Assembly: GCF_013623905.1 (NCBI RefSeq)
Contig: NZ_JABKDD010000011.1
Location: forward strand, 1 to 64,000
Direction of reading: 5' to 3'
DNA from: Brevibacterium sediminis
GTDB taxonomy: Bacteria > Actinomycetota > Actinomycetes > Actinomycetales > Brevibacteriaceae
DNA length: 64,000 nucleotides
Shown: positions 52,762 through 60,695 of the stretch, one piece after another
Numbering within the stretch: position 1 is the first letter of the stretch
Layout: each line of letters opens with the position of its first letter
Notes under the pieces: model-generated
The model's input: only the letters and a program-made list of their open reading frames with translations
What the model was told of the DNA's origin: nothing
Databases searched by the model: none
Program-made: the position numbers and the translations under genes

Positions 52762-54507
52762 TCAGTGGCAGAACTCCCACCAGCCGACGACATGACAGTG
52801 GGGGCCTTCGTTAGGGTCCTCTCCATCGGCATCTGAGACGCCAGAAGCGTCTGCGTCTGAGGCTGAGTTGACCCCCGCATCCGGTTCGCTGGACGCGGTC
52901 GAGGTCCCCGTGTCGCTGTTCGCAGCCGCATCGTCAGTGTCTTCCGACGATTCCGATGAGGAATCGGAACTCGGTTCTGGTGGAGCCGAAGGAGTACTAC
53001 TCGGCTCGAGGCTGGGCTCGCTCGAGTCCGTCGGCTCCTCGGCCGGTGTGGGTGCGGCGGTCTCCGGGGCCGCTTCGGATGAGGGCTCATCCGGTTCCAC
53101 AGGCGGAACCTCAGCGGGATCGTTCCTCGGCTGCTGCCGGTCGGACGAAGAAGGGGTCGACGCCTCCTTCTCCGGGTGCGGCGCCTGAGCGTTCTTCCGG
53201 GAGTCCCGCGACCGCTCTTCCTCGCGTGAAGCGGAGCGCTCAGTGGCGTTTTGCTCGTGCCCGTCCGAGCCCTCAGCACTCTCATCGCCACCGTCCGGCT
53301 CAGCCGTGCGCGGTGGAGACGGTGAGGAAGGCGTTGTTTTTGGTGGATCAAATGGCGCCGAAGAGGTCTCTTCCGCAGCAGCAGACTGTGGGGCAGGATC
53401 GCGCTGAAGATTCACAAGTGTGGCGGCACCGGCGGCAATGGCGGCGCTGGCAGCGATGCCTGCGATTACAATTTTGACCACCGACGCTCCGGCCGCAATT
53501 CCGGCAGTGCTGCCTCCAGAGCTGCCCGCTGCCGCAGTGCTCGTGCTGCTCTTTGATACTGCGGCTGCCGCACTTGAGTGCGGCTCGGCGACGACCGAAC
53601 CCGACTGCTCACTCGGCCCGACGCTCGCCGTCCCCGCGCCCGTCAGCAGCATAGCTTCTTCCGGGAAATGGCCCCATTCGATGAGCGCGGCAGCGAGAGC
53701 TGCCGGCGTGATCCATACCTGGAACTTCGCATTGATGCTGCGGAGCTCAAAGGACTGACGGCGGCAATGACTGCAGTGACTGAGATGAGCCTTGATCGCT
53801 TCAGCGCGTTTCGGGCCCAGCTGTTGCCGCACGAACCGCGCAAGCGCAGAGGAGTACTTCGCGCATTCGGGGGCGCTGGGTTCGACGTGTTCCTGCAGAT
53901 AGGCGGCCCGCAGCCCCTCTCGTGCGCGACGCAGGAGCGAACTGATGGAATTCGACGACAGCCCCAGCATCGCGGCCGCATCAGCGGTCGATATCCCTTC
54001 AATATCGATGAGTGTGAGCGCGCTCTGCCAGGCGTCGGGGAGAGTTTTGAAGGCGCGGCCCAGCTGATCTCGCTCTGCCACCTCGGCGGCGAGATCGCTC
54101 GGTTCGCTGTCGGCAAGAAACGTCAGCACATCGGGTTCGACGATCGTCGTCGCACGAACCATCGCCGTGCGCCGGTACGATTCGGAGCGAACAGCGGCCA
54201 TGAGATACGCCTTGAAGGACTCATCCGGCCCTTTTCCTCGCCCCCACGCGCGCCAGATCTTGGCGAAAGCCTCGGCGACGGCATCTTCCGCTTGCGCACG
54301 ATTTCGGCTGAGGCGCAGTGCGACATGCAATGCAGGGAGCCGATGTCGGGCATAGAGCTCACCGTAGGCGGCCCGTGCAGCTGCAGATTCGGGCCGGTGA
54401 TCACGGATGCAGGCACAGAGGTCGGAGTCGCTGAGTTCACTGCTCGGGTGTGGCAGTCCGAAAGGGGAGCGGGAACTATCGGCCGACGATGACCACTCTT
54501 CGGTCAT
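52762..54507 (-). CDS. ECF sigma factor fused to zinc-finger anti-sigma, TM helix and extracytoplasmic tail
   Basis: A 581-residue protein. ECF region 2 lies at about 30-115 (YGELYARHRLPALHVALRL, AEDAVAEAFAKIWRAW) and region 4 at 145-205 (TLPDAWQSALTLIDIEGIS, LLRRAREGLR). A zinc-binding anti-sigma motif follows (Cys215 and the His241-x3-Cys245-x2-Cys248 triad). A membrane helix lies near 340-364, then a Ser/Pro/Glu-rich outer domain ends in HCHVVGWWEFCH. Sigma and anti-sigma are thus one chain. I chose the ATG at 54507; a TTG at 54570 is possible. It is divergent from the VWA adhesin, a likely target. Confidence 0.85.
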   Translation of the reverse strand: MTEEWSSSADSSRSPFGLPHPSSELSDSDLCACIRDHRPESAAARAAYGELYARHRLPALHVALRLSRNRAQAEDAVAEAFAKIWRAWGRGKGPDESFKAYLMAAVRSESYRRTAMVRATTIVEPDVLTFLADSEPSDLAAEVAERDQLGRAFKTLPDAWQSALTLIDIEGISTADAAAMLGLSSNSISSLLRRAREGLRAAYLQEHVEPSAPECAKYSSALARFVRQQLGPKRAEAIKAHLSHCSHCRRQSFELRSINAKFQVWITPAALAAALIEWGHFPEEAMLLTGAGTASVGPSEQSGSVVAEPHSSAAAAVSKSSTSTAAAGSSGGSTAGIAAGASVVKIVIAGIAASAAIAAGAATLVNLQRDPAPQSAAAEETSSAPFDPPKTTPSSPSPPRTAEPDGGDESAEGSDGHEQNATERSASREEERSRDSRKNAQAPHPEKEASTPSSSDRQQPRNDPAEVPPVEPDEPSSEAAPETAAPTPAEEPTDSSEPSLEPSSTPSAPPEPSSDSSSESSEDTDDAAANSDTGTSTASSEPDAGVNSASDADASGVSDADGEDPNEGPHCHVVGWWEFCH

Positions 54508-54730
54508 CGGCTCATCGTCTCGAAAGTAAGGTGCGGATTCAGACGGGGAAATTGCATGAGGGGACCTCAACTGTGAGTTCGGGGCATTTCAGAGGGGAGT
54601 AAAAATTCTACAGGAGCAGAACCCAGCTTCCCAATCACCCAGGGTTGGGAACAAGGCGACCAATCCTCGGCCGCGTGAGCAGGGATACCCACGCGCGGCT
54701 GAGCCATTTCGTTTCGGGTGGAAACGCGGC

Positions 54731-54748
54731 TGTGGCCCCTGTCGTCAT
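54731..54748 (+). promoter_or_regulatory. Element shared with surface protein A promoter region
   Basis: TGTGGC-CC-CTGTC-GT-CAT matches TGTGGC-AT-CTGTC-CG-CAT at 34073-34090 at all fixed positions. It lies about 270 bases before the adhesin start. Confidence 0.35.
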
Positions 54749-54899
54749 GCATTGGAGAGAAACTTCTGAAACTCGCGAACGAAATCGATTGCGCAGAGGT
54801 CTCAGCCTATGGGGAGGTCAAGATCCACGATCGCTCCGAGCCTGAGCCGGCAGTTAGTCAACAGCCGGTTCGGGACCCCTCCGAGTCCCGGACTCGTCC

Positions 54900-54939
54900 G
54901 AGGCGGTCCTGCTGAACCACGTGGCTGCAGGGCCGCCTC
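54900..54939 (+). other. Stable hairpin in likely leader of VWA adhesin
   Basis: GAGGCGGTCCTGC (54900-54912) and GCAGGGCCGCCTC (54927-54939) pair with one mismatch around a loop that holds the palindrome CCACGTGG. It begins 120 bases before the start codon, which suggests attenuation or a mRNA stabiliser. Confidence 0.45.
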
Positions 54940-55019
54940 ACAACCCCATAGACAGTGCATCCGATCATCTGGCATTCGTCGAATGCGCAGGTGACGGCCT
55001 CTTCTGAAGGAGAAGACCC

Positions 55020-57173
55020 TTGTCCCTGAAGCGACCTCCTATGACGAGGCACGGAGCGGCGATCCTCGCATCGTCTGTTCTTGCTTCGTTCGCATTCCTC
55101 GGTGCATCCGTCGCGCCGGCACAGGCCGCGGCAGAACCCCTGCCGAACCCCTCACTGGCCGATAAATGCGGCCTCGATATCGGAGTCGTCCTCGACCTCT
55201 CGAATTCCCTGTCCGATCGAGACGTCGACGATTCGAAGTCGGCGGTCAAATCTGTCGCCAGCGGCCTCTCGGGGACTCCCAGCAGAGTGTCTGTCAACTC
55301 GTTTGCAACGTTCGGACCCGACGGCACCAACGAGCCGATCAACAGCGCGTCTGTCGCAACCTCGGACTCAGTCGACGAACTCAATAAGCAGATCGACGCG
55401 CTTCGGCGGGTTCCGCAGAACTCAGGAGGCACGAACTGGGACCGCGGGTTGGGGCAGTTGGGCGGTACAAACCACGACTTGGTACTGTTCGTCACCGACG
55501 GCAAGCCCACGGCATACGGGGTGCCGGGGTCCGAACGGGGCAATACCGACCGCGGTACGCGAACCGATCAGATCGACATCGACAAAGCCATCGAATCGGC
55601 GAATGCTCTGAAATCTCAAGGTACCAAGGTGGTCGGTTTGGGAGTGGGCAGCGAGATCAACGAGGGCAACATCAAGCTGGTCTCGGGCCAGACCGCAGGC
55701 GACGACTACTATGTGGTCTCTGATTACTCCGAATTGGCCGAACAGCTCCGTGAGATCGCCACGAAGAGCTGCCGAGGAACTCTCAACGTCACCAAACTCA
55801 TCGACCCTGGGTCCGGCAAACACGCGAAGAACACCGCGAAACACCCGGGCGAGGGCTGGACGATCTCGTCCCCGGATTCGGTGGACGGAGTGGAGAAGAC
55901 CACCGATGCGGCCGGGACGGTGAGCTTCAAACTGCAGACCCCGGCCGAAGGCGTACAGGCTTCCGAGAAGCAGCAGGAAGGCTACCGACTGCAGCAGCAG
56001 TCCGGTTCAAACGCGCTCTGCACCGCAGACGGACGCAAGGTCGGCACCAGAAACATCGCAGACGGGTTCGAATTGACCGAATCTGTCGACACGGACGCGA
56101 TCATCACCTGTCGGCTCGTCAACGAACAGATCCCCGGAGGGCTGAGCTGGAAGAAGGTCGACGAAGACGGCGACGCGCTCGCCGGTGCTGAATTCACACT
56201 GACGGGTCCGGACGGCGAGGACTTCGTCGTGGCCGACAACGGCGAGCTCGACGCCGACGAGGCGGCCGGGCAGTTCGAAGTGACCGACTTAGCCTGGGGC
56301 GACTACACCATTACGGAGACCAACGCTCCGGACGGATATGTACTCACGGACGAGACGCAGACCGTGACGATCACCGGTGAGAAGCGGGACATGGAGTTCT
56401 CAGACATCGTCAACAAGAAAGATGTCGAAGGCGGTGCCGATCCGGAGGGCGAAGCTTCTGCAGACCCGAGCTCAGACGCGGACGCTTCTACTGATCCTGA
56501 TGCAGACGCTGATCTGAACGCGTCGCCTGACGCGGATGCATCGTCAGACCCGGGCGCTTCTACTGATCCTGATGCAGACGCTGATCTGAACGCGTCGCCT
56601 GATGCGGATGCATCGACTGACCCGGACACATCATCCGACCCGGACACTTCGTCCGACGTGAACGCCGAGTCCGAAGCGTCGAAGGATTCAGATGCCGAGG
56701 CCTCGACCGATCCTGACGGTGGTGACGATGCTTCGACTGACCCGGACGGCAAGGACGAGGGGTCAATGGATATTGACGTAGACGCCGCAGCCGATTCGGA
56801 CGGCCAGGATACGGCAGCGACGGACGCCGATGCCAAGGCATCGACCGACCCAGGTGCTGACGCGGCAACTGATCCGAGTGCTGACGACTCGGCCGCAGCA
56901 GATCCAGAGGCTGATGACTCGGCTGCGACGAACTCGAACGCGGATAGCGCTGGGTCGAGCACGTCGAAGTCCGGGAGCACTTCAGCAGATGGATCCGCGA
57001 CCGACTCAGGAGGGAGCCCCAGTGGTGGGACCGACTCCGGCAGCGACGGCTCTCATCTGCCGAGGACTGGCGCCGCTGGAGCGATGACGTTCGGCCTCCT
57101 CGGCGTACTCCTCGTTGGGGGCGGAATAGCCGCTATCCTCGTATCGAGGCGACGGAAGACCGACATGCTGTGA
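55020..57173 (+). CDS. VWA/SpaA-type LPRTG adhesin or pilin
   Basis: A 717-residue exported protein. After a signal peptide (about 1-38), a von Willebrand A domain begins with the metal-ion site Asp59-x-Ser61-x-Ser63 (LDLSNSLSD) and TDGKPTA. A SpaA/prealbumin-like domain (about 372-450) has WKKVDEDGDALAGAEFTL and ITETNAPDGY. An acidic D-x-D-A-S-T-D-P repeat stalk leads to LPRTG at 680, a hydrophobic helix and RRRKTDML. The TTG start has AAGGAG 7 bases upstream; an ATG at 55041 is less likely. It probably binds a host or surface ligand. It is divergent from the sigma/anti-sigma fusion. Confidence 0.88.
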   Translation: MSLKRPPMTRHGAAILASSVLASFAFLGASVAPAQAAAEPLPNPSLADKCGLDIGVVLDLSNSLSDRDVDDSKSAVKSVASGLSGTPSRVSVNSFATFGPDGTNEPINSASVATSDSVDELNKQIDALRRVPQNSGGTNWDRGLGQLGGTNHDLVLFVTDGKPTAYGVPGSERGNTDRGTRTDQIDIDKAIESANALKSQGTKVVGLGVGSEINEGNIKLVSGQTAGDDYYVVSDYSELAEQLREIATKSCRGTLNVTKLIDPGSGKHAKNTAKHPGEGWTISSPDSVDGVEKTTDAAGTVSFKLQTPAEGVQASEKQQEGYRLQQQSGSNALCTADGRKVGTRNIADGFELTESVDTDAIITCRLVNEQIPGGLSWKKVDEDGDALAGAEFTLTGPDGEDFVVADNGELDADEAAGQFEVTDLAWGDYTITETNAPDGYVLTDETQTVTITGEKRDMEFSDIVNKKDVEGGADPEGEASADPSSDADASTDPDADADLNASPDADASSDPGASTDPDADADLNASPDADASTDPDTSSDPDTSSDVNAESEASKDSDAEASTDPDGGDDASTDPDGKDEGSMDIDVDAAADSDGQDTAATDADAKASTDPGADAATDPSADDSAAADPEADDSAATNSNADSAGSSTSKSGSTSADGSATDSGGSPSGGTDSGSDGSHLPRTGAAGAMTFGLLGVLLVGGGIAAILVSRRRKTDML

Positions 57174-57197
57174 TGCAGCCTCGTATCTGATCCGAGC

Positions 57198-57234
57198 AGA
57201 GGGCGGAGCCGAATCGATATCGGCTCCGCCCTCT
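57198..57234. terminator. Bidirectional terminator
   Basis: AGAGGGCGGAGCCGA and TCGGCTCCGCCCTCT form a perfect 15-bp stem with loop ATCGATA between the convergent adhesin and AraC genes. The right arm reaches the AraC stop codon. Confidence 0.8.
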
Positions 57235-58012
57235 ACCGTCTGGAGAATATGCCAGGTGTCGTTCCCAAGGTCGACCGGAAGTGGCGAGTGAGATGCGCCT
57301 GATCATGGAACCCTGACTCAACGGCCGCCTCGGCGGGAGAGCTCCCGGACAGCAGCAGCCTGCGGGCGCGGTCGACGCGGCGGCCGATGACGTACCGGTG
57401 GGGCGAGATTCCGAAGTTTCGAGTGAAGACCCGCACCAGATGGCTGCGGTGAGTGCCGAGCTCGGTGGCCGCCTCGGCGATGGTGAACGATTCGAGGAGA
57501 CGATCATCGAGCAGATCGCGCAGACGACGGGCGAGCGGCGCATCCGAGGTGGGCTCACCGACCGGGGTGAGTCGTGAGAGCGCGAACTCGCGGAGTGCGA
57601 GGACCCCGCACTCGGCGGCGAGGGCATCGGCCGGATCCGCCAGGGCGGCGTGGATGTCGGTGACCTCGGTGAGGGCATCCGTGCCGAGCAGGGTGGGCGA
57701 ATCCGCCGCGGCATCGACTGCGGACTCCGGCAGCCATTCGGGCTCGAGGTAGAGCACTCGTTTGCGGAAGCCTTTCTCCGGCGACGCCGAGCGGCCGTCG
57801 TGGGGCACCTGGGGCGGCAGCAGCGTCACCGCGGTCGGCGTGGCAAGGTGATCGTGGCAATCGAGATCATAGGTCACGGCGCCATCGTCGATGAGCAGGA
57901 CCGTCCACGAATCATGCGTGTGCGCGGGATAGGCATGATGGTCGAAGCGGGCGTGGAGCACCTCCTGGACCTGCGGAACCTGAGGATGCCAGGCGCGGAT
58001 GACGTCGACCAT
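57233..58012 (-). CDS. AraC-family regulator
   Basis: A 259-residue regulator with an N-terminal cupin-like sensing domain (HAYPAHTHDSWTVLLIDDG) and two C-terminal helix-turn-helices (IAEAATELGTHRSHLVRVFT; AAVESGFHDQAHLTRHFR). I chose the ATG at 58012; the frame to 58075 overlaps the promoter. It is divergent from the DUF2000 gene, with only 49 bases between the two start codons. AraC/DUF2000 divergent pairs are common, and the regulator probably controls the DUF2000 gene. Confidence 0.92.
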   Translation of the reverse strand: MVDVIRAWHPQVPQVQEVLHARFDHHAYPAHTHDSWTVLLIDDGAVTYDLDCHDHLATPTAVTLLPPQVPHDGRSASPEKGFRKRVLYLEPEWLPESAVDAAADSPTLLGTDALTEVTDIHAALADPADALAAECGVLALREFALSRLTPVGEPTSDAPLARRLRDLLDDRLLESFTIAEAATELGTHRSHLVRVFTRNFGISPHRYVIGRRVDRARRLLLSGSSPAEAAVESGFHDQAHLTRHFRSTLGTTPGIFSRR

Positions 58013-58061
58013 GCAACAAATGTACAAGACCGCGGTGTGCGGGGTCGGTGAAGCTGGGACC

Positions 58062-58613
58062 ATGCATGAGAACACAAATTCCCCAGATCAGACCGACACC
58101 ACAACGTCGACCGAGGCGGTTGCGAGCAATGCCGTCACCGAGGCGGTCGTGCCGTCAACGTCTGCCGATGGGAGCGCGCCGGCTGTCGAGCCGAGTGCGC
58201 CCGTCCGGTTCGATACGAAGGTCGTCGTCGTCCTCCGCGATGACCTGAAGGCATGGCAGGAACTCAACGTCACCGCCTTCCTCATGTCCGGAATCGCCAC
58301 GAGCGACGTGGGACTGGTCGGGGAGAACTACCGGGACGCCGACGGCAACGACTACCTGCCGATGCTGCGCCAGCCGGTGATGGTGATGACCGCGAATGCG
58401 GATAAACTGCGGTCGATCCGGACGAAGGCGATGGGACGCGGAATCCCGACAGCAATCTACACCGAAGAGCTGTTCTCCACCGGCCACGATGCAGCCAACC
58501 GGGCCGCCGTGGCCGGTGTCCCGGCCGAGGAACTCAACCTAGTCGGGGTGGCCCTGCGTGGGCCGAAGAATGGTGTTGATCGGGTGGTGAAAGGCGCGCG
58601 GATGCACGCGTGA
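58062..58613 (+). CDS. DUF2000-family protein
   Basis: A 183-residue protein. The first 55 residues are a low-complexity Thr/Ala-rich extension, then a DUF2000 domain (FDTKVVVVLRDDLKAWQELNVTAFL; YTEELFSTGHDAANRAAVAG). The fold is related to peptidyl-tRNA hydrolase 2, but no activity is established. The N-terminal extension is longer than usual. It is divergent from the AraC gene. A later in-frame start is possible but not marked by a good ribosome-binding site. Confidence 0.8.
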   Translation: MHENTNSPDQTDTTTSTEAVASNAVTEAVVPSTSADGSAPAVEPSAPVRFDTKVVVVLRDDLKAWQELNVTAFLMSGIATSDVGLVGENYRDADGNDYLPMLRQPVMVMTANADKLRSIRTKAMGRGIPTAIYTEELFSTGHDAANRAAVAGVPAEELNLVGVALRGPKNGVDRVVKGARMHA

Positions 58614-58647
58614 GGTGGGGCTAGCTCCCTGCTTTGCCGTTGTGCTC

Positions 58648-58998
58648 TCACTTCGTAGAGAGAAACGCTGATAAGCGGTTCAGTGTGTCCATCTCGAGCG
58701 AGTAGTACGACCAGACTCCGCGCTTCTCACGGTGAAGGACTCCGGCATCGACGAGGATCTTCAGGTGGTGGGAGACGGTCGGCTGGCCGAGACCGACGGG
58801 TTCGGTGAGATCGCAGACGCACGCTTCCTGCTGCTCGTGCGCGGCGACGAGGGAGACCAGGCGCAACCGAGTCGGATCGGCTACTGCCTTGAAGATGCGC
58901 GCGAAATCCTGAGCGTCATCGAGGCTCAACGGCGAGACGGTCAGCGACGGGCAGCAGTCGTCCGCTTGTGTCGGAGGGGGCGCGGGTTGTGTGGTCAC
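58648..58998 (-). CDS. arsR: ArsR arsenic-responsive repressor
   Basis: A 116-residue winged-helix repressor with the recognition helix LGQPTVSHHLKILVDAGVL. From the GTG at 58998, cysteines fall at 15, 16 and in CVC (60-62). This matches the actinobacterial type in which a vicinal pair near residues 15-16 plus a central cysteine bind arsenite. A CATAAT -10 box lies 6 bases before this GTG, so the mRNA may be leaderless. The GTG at 59025 would overlap the operator. It is divergent from acr3. Confidence 0.9.
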   Translation of the reverse strand: MTTQPAPPPTQADDCCPSLTVSPLSLDDAQDFARIFKAVADPTRLRLVSLVAAHEQQEACVCDLTEPVGLGQPTVSHHLKILVDAGVLHREKRGVWSYYSLEMDTLNRLSAFLSTK

Positions 58999-59013
58999 TC
59001 TTCCATTATGCCC

Positions 59014-59037
59014 ATACATTGACACTTGTCGATGTAT
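59014..59037. promoter_or_regulatory. ArsR operator palindrome
   Basis: ATACATTGACA (59014-59024) and TGTCGATGTAT (59027-59037) are inverted with one mismatch around CT. The site lies between arsR and acr3 and covers the TTGACA -35 box of the acr3 promoter and the -35 region of arsR. Confidence 0.75.
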
Positions 59038-59048
59038 TGTGGTCCTAT
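59019..59048 (+). promoter_or_regulatory. Promoter of acr3 operon
   Basis: A consensus -35 TTGACA (59019-59024) is followed after 18 bases by TCCTAT (59043-59048). The -35 box lies inside the ArsR palindrome, so bound ArsR would block polymerase. Confidence 0.55.
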
Positions 59049-59118
59049 CGTATCGATAAACTTCAATGCGTCAGCATGTGACCGCGGCGCCGAGTCGATC
59101 AGGACCTCGAGGGAGACA

Positions 59119-60216
59119 ATGCATTCCACTGCGCCAGCCGGCACCGATTCGCCTGTGGCGGCGAAGATGTCGACACTGGATCGATTTCTGCCGCTGTGGA
59201 TCATCGGCGCCATGGCCCTGGGCCTGGTGTTGGGCAGACTCGTGCCCGGCGTCGCCGAGACTCTGGACGCGGTCAAGGTCGCCGACGTGTCCCTGCCGAT
59301 CGCCATCGGCCTGCTGGTGATGATGTTTCCTGTGCTCGCCAAGGTTCGGTACAACGAGACCGGACACGTGCTGGCAGACAAGAAGCTCATGATCACCTCT
59401 TTGGCCATCAACTGGTTGGCCGCACCGGCGTTCATGTTCGTGCTCGCATGGCTCTTCCTTCCTGATCTGCCCGAATACCGGACCGGACTGATCATCGTCG
59501 GTCTGGCCAGGTGCATCGCCATGGTCCTCATCTGGAACGATCTGGCCTGCGGAGACCGTGAGGCTGCCGTCGTGCTCGTGGCCATCAACTCGGTTTTCCA
59601 GGTTCTCGCATTCGGGCTCCTCGGTTGGTTCTACCTCCAGTGGCTTCCGAGCCTGCTGGGTCTGCCGACGACGTCCAGCGAATTCTCCTTCTGGGCGATC
59701 ACCCTCAGCGTCCTCGTCTTCCTCGGAATCCCGCTTCTTGCCGGCTTCCTCACACGCACGGTGGGAGAGAAGACAAAGGGACGTCAGTGGTACGAAGATC
59801 GATTCCTCCCCAAAGTCGGGCCGTGGGCACTGTACGGACTGCTCTTCACCATCGTCGTGCTCTTCGCCTTCCAGGGTGACGAAATTACCTCTCACCCGGG
59901 CAACGTCGCCCGCATCGCCTTGCCGTTGCTCGTCTACTTTGTCGTCGTCTTCGCTGCCGGGATGGTCATCGGCAAGGCACTGAACCTGGGTTATGAGAAG
60001 ACGACGACCCTGGCATTCACCGCTGCCGGCAACAACTTCGAACTCGCCATCGCAGTGGCGATCGGAACCTATGGTGTCGCCTCGGGGCAGGCGCTCGCCG
60101 GAGTCGTCGGACCGCTCATCGAGGTGCCCATCCTCGTCGCCCTCGTCTACGTCGCGCTCTGGGTGCGACCCCGATTCTTCCCATCGGCCGCTGATCAAGG
60201 AGTGAACCGAGTATGA
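59119..60216 (+). CDS. acr3: ACR3 arsenite efflux permease
   Basis: A 365-residue membrane protein with about ten helices that expels arsenite. It has the conserved cysteine segment GLARCIAMVLIWNDLACGD and the helix AAGNNFELAIAVAI, both ACR3 signatures. I chose the ATG at 59119 with GAGGGAG upstream; the frame to 59026 runs into the promoter. It is the first gene of acr3-arsC-flavoprotein, with a 4-base overlap to arsC. Confidence 0.93.
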   Translation: MHSTAPAGTDSPVAAKMSTLDRFLPLWIIGAMALGLVLGRLVPGVAETLDAVKVADVSLPIAIGLLVMMFPVLAKVRYNETGHVLADKKLMITSLAINWLAAPAFMFVLAWLFLPDLPEYRTGLIIVGLARCIAMVLIWNDLACGDREAAVVLVAINSVFQVLAFGLLGWFYLQWLPSLLGLPTTSSEFSFWAITLSVLVFLGIPLLAGFLTRTVGEKTKGRQWYEDRFLPKVGPWALYGLLFTIVVLFAFQGDEITSHPGNVARIALPLLVYFVVVFAAGMVIGKALNLGYEKTTTLAFTAAGNNFELAIAVAIGTYGVASGQALAGVVGPLIEVPILVALVYVALWVRPRFFPSAADQGVNRV

Positions 60217-60695
60217 GTCCTGCACAGATGAGCAAGCCGAGTGTCCTCTTCGTCTGCGTGCACAACGCCGGCAGGTCCCAGATGGCGGCTGGATTCCTCC
60301 GCGAACTGGCCGGAGAGCGCATCGAGGTGCGGTCGGCCGGCAGCGCACCGGCCGAGACGATCAACCCAGTCGCAGTCGATGCGATGAGGGAACTCGACAT
60401 CGACATCACTCGAAACAGTCCCACGCTCCTCGACGCCGACACCGTGCTCGCGTCCGATGTCGTGATCACGATGGGCTGCGGCGATACCTGCCCGATCTTC
60501 CCCGGCAAACGTTACGAAGACTGGGTTCTGGATGATCCCGCAGGTCAGGGCCTGGAATCTGTGCGCCGAATCCGGGATGAGATCAGGACCAGAGTCGAAG
60601 CCCTCGTCGTCGATCTCGCCCCCGATGCAGGGACGAGATCCACACTGTCGACGACCACGTCGAACCCCATCGCCGAGGAGGCGCCCAATGACTGA
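60213..60695 (+). CDS. arsC: Arsenate reductase, low-MW phosphatase type
   Basis: A 160-residue enzyme of the low-molecular-weight tyrosine phosphatase fold that reduces arsenate to arsenite. The P-loop CVHNAGRSQ holds the nucleophilic Cys15, and ITMGCGDTCPIFPGKRYEDW holds the second cysteine region and the acid loop. In actinobacteria such enzymes use mycothiol or thioredoxin. It overlaps acr3 (ATGA) and overlaps the next gene by 8 bases, so the three are one translated unit. Confidence 0.92.
   Translation: MSPAQMSKPSVLFVCVHNAGRSQMAAGFLRELAGERIEVRSAGSAPAETINPVAVDAMRELDIDITRNSPTLLDADTVLASDVVITMGCGDTCPIFPGKRYEDWVLDDPAGQGLESVRRIRDEIRTRVEALVVDLAPDAGTRSTLSTTTSNPIAEEAPND

Larger units (their letters stand above)
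54508..55019 (+). other. 512-base gap between sigma fusion and VWA adhesin
   Basis: No gene. It holds an inverted repeat TTCCCAA (54629-54635)/TTGGGAA (54646-54652). It also holds the element TGTGGC-NN-CTGTC-NN-CAT (54731-54748) seen at 34073, and a hairpin at 54900-54939. It must contain promoters for both divergent genes. Confidence 0.55.

Noticed and set aside
59071-60348. Minus-strand open frame of 425 codons
   Set aside because: It is antisense to acr3, whose membrane-protein signatures are clear; the product is charged low-complexity sequence.
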